Positions 58,373-61,379 of a stretch of DNA of 61,379 nt are shown piece after piece. The stretch is from Lingula anatina. Lineage: Eukaryota > Brachiopoda > Lingulata > Lingulida > Lingulidae. The DNA lies in assembly GCF_001039355.2 (NCBI RefSeq), contig NW_019775478.1, forward strand, positions 126,320 through 187,698. Reading direction: 5' to 3'. Positions within the stretch are counted from its first letter, which is position 1; each line of letters opens with the position of its first letter. The notes below the pieces were generated by a model that saw only the letters and a program-made list of their open reading frames with translations, made no database searches and had not been told where the DNA came from. A program made the translations under genes and the position numbers.

Positions 58373-58785
58373 ATATACATTTATAATGAAATATTTAAGC
58401 AGATAATCAAAGATTGAATGCATGTAATACAATGCTGATGATAATTACGGTAATTAAATACTAATAGGTAAATAAAAAGATCATAAATATATAGATTTAC
58501 TCTCAGTCACTCATCCATCCATACATACAATGCGTATACATGTACATGCTTGTTGTGAGCTACATATCGGCAACTATAACATATATAATGAAATATTTAG
58601 ACAGAAAATCAAAGATTAAATGCATATAATACTGATAATAATTATGGTAATTAAATACTGATAAATAAATAGGAACATAAATATATAGACTTACTTTCAC
58701 TCACTCATCCATACATACATACATACTACACGTATACATGCTTGTTGTGAACTACATAACGGCAACTATAGCGTACTAGAGGTGA
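58373..58785. repeat. Two tandem units of about 202 bp
   Basis: TATAATGAAATATTTA starts a unit at 58382 and again at 58584. Each unit ends in CATCCATACATA repeats and TGCTTGTTGTGA. Together with the adjoining LINE frame they may be its 3' untranslated tail. Confidence 0.65.
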
Positions 58786-58790
58786 AAATT

Positions 58791-59185
58791 TTAACACGTT
58801 ATGGTAGGAATGCGTTTCCATTTTGTATTAAACCTATCTTCTTTTCCTGTCTTTATAGCAGTGTATTTTTCTATTTTCTTCTTCTGACTAAGAAAATGTA
58901 GAAACAGTTCAAAATCATAGACTGATGGATTTTCTGAATTTTTGTTTATGAATTGTTTAGCCACAATAATACAGAAATTTAAAGCTTTTACGCGCTGGTC
59001 GCTTGACAGACACCCGTACATTATAGTTTTTTCATTTTTTCTGAAGTGTATGGTATTATTCGGAATGTTCCACCAGTTTTCAAATGCAATCCAAAAATTT
59101 CTTGCACGTACACATTCTACAAAACGATGTATTATTGTTTCTAATCCAATGTTATGCAGAATAAGAATTTGATGTTGGCTATGCA
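58791..59185 (-). pseudogene. LINE 3' fragment, end of ORF2
   Basis: The minus strand reads LETIIHRFVECVRARNFW, the zinc-binding zf-RVT signature (H...C...FW) found after the RT of LINEs, then AKQFINKN and IEKYTAIKTGKEDRFNTKW, the usual end of these proteins, and a stop at 58791. Only the last 130 codons remain; the copy is 5'-truncated as retroposed LINEs usually are. Confidence 0.7.
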
Positions 59186-59246
59186 GTTACAGTAAGCATA
59201 ATACATTAGTTCATCAGAATTGACAGTATCCTATTTCCTGCTTTTT

Positions 59247-59293
59247 TATTTTCTGGTTTTTGTCTGTACATTTGACAGCTTTGCTGCCTTGTT
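59247..59293 (+). repeat. 47-bp sequence shared with 217-263
   Basis: Second copy of the sequence near the left edge, here ending 27 bases before the acceptor of the exon at 59320. Both copies share TGTCTGTACATTTGACAGC. Confidence 0.6.
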
Positions 59294-59319
59294 TAAAAAG
59301 TTTTTTGTGTCTTGTGCAG

Positions 59320-60173
59320 GTTGCCCATGGAGTGAATGGTTTTCATGCCCGTATGAGGATCATCCAGGTGGCCAATGCCTATGCATGCATAAGCAATGTG
59401 ATCTAAAATGCAGGCCACTCATGAAAGTGAAAAACTGTGTAACTAAAGGTGCGTTTCTAGTGTCCTTTTAAACCCAGACTGGCAATGATTTGCCAGAAAC
59501 TCTACCAAGAAGGTAATATTGCCTGTCTGATCTTGTAGATAATTTAATATGAAAATAAGGTTTTAGCCACCCTTAATTGAAGCATATCATTAGACCAAAA
59601 ACTAGGTTGTAATTTCTCTAAGGGCTGAACCACAATGACACATGACCATTTTAGTTAGTTTTAAACTGTTTGTTCAGTCCAAGTACATTGTTAGCTATTA
59701 GTGATTAAAAAAGATTCCTACCAATTATTTAATATTCTTTAAAGGAAATAAATTTCAGTTCAGTTTACTTTTAGAAAAACCTTTGTCGAGTAGCACATAT
59801 TTGATGCATCAATGAAACATTTATCTTACTAACCTGTAGACCAATGAAATATTAATTTAACTATGTATTATCATGCTATACTATATTATAACACTGTGGG
59901 ATCCATGAAACCAAGGGTTAAGAAAGTGGGATTTTTACTCTAAGCACTACCATGAATGACAAGTCTTTGCGCTAAGCTGTTTTGATATCTAGCTACTAGT
60001 AGCTTCATTTTAGTCATAACAGACATGAAACAAATCATCATTTTGATGCCTAGGTTTTTTTTATTTATCAGGTAACACATCCACAACCCACAAAACTGAG
60101 AAAAGTTTGACGACTCTACCGACCAGCACTGAGAAAAGTTTGACTGCTCCGCCGACCAGCAACTGTGACCGAG
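59320..60173 (+). CDS. Two exons of a modular extracellular protein (partial gene)
   Basis: Exon 59320-59448 (129 bases) encodes CPWSEWFSCPYEDHPGG and a further seven cysteines, close to a thrombospondin type-1-like W-S-E-W module but with unusual cysteine spacing. Exon 60072-60173 (102 bases) encodes a Ser/Thr-rich linker in which TEKSLTTLPTS is followed by TEKSLTAPPTS, a duplicated 11-residue unit, and ends SNCDR. Both exons are symmetrical phase 1-1, as expected of shuffled extracellular modules. The upstream start and downstream exons are not in the window. A secreted or membrane-anchored adhesion or mucin-like protein is likely; the exact gene is unknown. Confidence 0.55.
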
Positions 60174-61379
60174 GTAGTAAATATTTTTTTATCTATGTTA
60201 TTACTTGCAAAAAATGTTTTGCAAGTTTATTGCTCTCCTCATTTGTAAGTTTGTGCATTTGTATATTTGAGGTAAAATTCTTTCTGGCATTAGTGGCAAA
60301 AGTTTGAAAAGGTTTTTTTTTTTCAAAATATTTTTGCAGACCCAGAATGAACTGATTTGATGTGTAGTGTAACAGGGATTGACCCTGGGGGATGGTTGAT
60401 TCTTAATACTTTGTACATTGTTATTTCTGTTATCATTATATGCTGGGGCACTTGGTATTTTCCATGCATCTTGTGGTTGTGCTGTCCCTGGTTAGGGGTT
60501 GTCATTTGTCACATTGACAACCATACTAAGAAATGCCTGCAAAACTGCATGAACAAAATTACTGGGTGAAACATTTCCCATCCCCATGGACAGCAGACAC
60601 ACTGACATAACTCCCAATGGCACAAAAATATACTGTCATCAAATGGACTTTCTGATCATCATTACTTGAACATTTGTACCCCTCTGTTTGTAAACAAACC
60701 ACTGCACCACTCACAGTCAAGGGCCCCCTCTGCCAGAGGTCTGTGCCTGGTCCCGAAACAAACAAAAAAAGGGGCAGTACTTTACACCCTAGCCTGCTAG
60801 CGACACACATGAAATGCCAGGGAAAAAAAAGGAAAAGAGCACTCATTTTCTCTCACTGAACTACATTAGTCTACAGTGTTTCCCCTGGCTTTCAAGCTCT
60901 GCGAGGTGGTAGGCAGTCCGCGATCCCAGCAATACTAGGGGGTTCCGGGGGCATGCCCCCCCGGAAAATTTTTTAAATCGAGGTGCAATTTGGTGCATTT
61001 TAGGGTATTTAGAACTGATTTTTTTTACATTTTATGTGGCACTGAATTGTCTTGTTTTAGATGTTTTGAGGAGTAACAAAGGTTTGGACAAAATTTATTT
61101 TCCAGTCTGTGCATTCACTCAGTTTAGTCCTTTTCAGTTTATAGAACATACTCTTTCAAAAAAAAAAAAGTTAATACTTTCAAAAAAAAAAAAAAAAGTT
61201 AACTACTTTAATACTTACAAGAAACGAGAAAAAGGGCTTACTACATTGAATTATTTTTAAATTGACCAAAAAGTTGATAAAATATGTTGTTTTTACCATT
61301 TTCACATTCTTGTGAAAATAACTGGTCAATTGACTTTGCGTGTGGGAGCGCTTCATCCTAATATAAAACTGCCGCAAAA
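60174..61379. other. Right-edge intron or flank with repeat fragment
   Basis: No exon recognised. At about 60890-60985 a GC-rich stretch (GGGGGTTCCGGGGGCATGCC) resembles a common invertebrate dispersed repeat. Two A-rich runs interrupt 61157-61197. Confidence 0.35.

Overview
The window is animal nuclear DNA. It has long AT-rich introns with GT...AG borders, AATAAA poly(A) signals, many microsatellites and dense remnants of DNA transposons and retrotransposons. An alternative oxidase gene sits beside a C-type lectin, an ankyrin/death-domain protein and a family-92 glycosyltransferase. Alternative oxidase is absent from vertebrates and insects, so the source is a marine invertebrate. An invertebrate deuterostome such as an echinoderm fits, but the exact group is inference. 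A 344-base gap (40830-41173) and single Ns (22477, 58282) mark assembly joins, and several odd repeats lie against them.

Layout from left to right: the last exon of an unidentified membrane protein (605-736, +); sorting nexin SNX4 in 12 exons (2204-6876, +); alternative oxidase in 10 exons (9313-14242, -), convergent with SNX4; a terminal-inverted-repeat element holding a RecQ-like helicase scrap (15841-16518); a two-exon family-92 glycosyltransferase (16771-19202, +); an inverted, palindromic Tc1/mariner remnant (20908-22476); a secreted C-type lectin whose final exon or exons I cannot find (22873-24835, -); and a degenerate triplication (about 25140-26170).

The right half holds an NRAMP/SLC11A divalent metal transporter in 15 coding exons (29576-36575, +); a large fold-back structure next to the gap (39168-40736); an intronless ankyrin plus death-domain gene (42001-43239, +); a Gypsy-type LTR retrotransposon with two 521-bp LTRs and broken gag/pol (45205-51357, -); a TMEM26-like gene in three exons (51735-57743, -), whose long intron carries a 188-bp tandem array and whose first exon lies in a roughly 1-kb tandem duplication; a LINE tail (58791-59185, -); and two exons of a modular extracellular protein that runs off the right end (59320-60173, +).

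The genes do not form a pathway. They act in endosomal recycling (SNX4), mitochondrial respiration (AOX), Golgi glycosylation (GT92), lectin recognition, metal uptake (NRAMP) and possible death-domain signalling. Exon models were built by eye from splice-site phase and family similarity, and every coding sum closes in frame.
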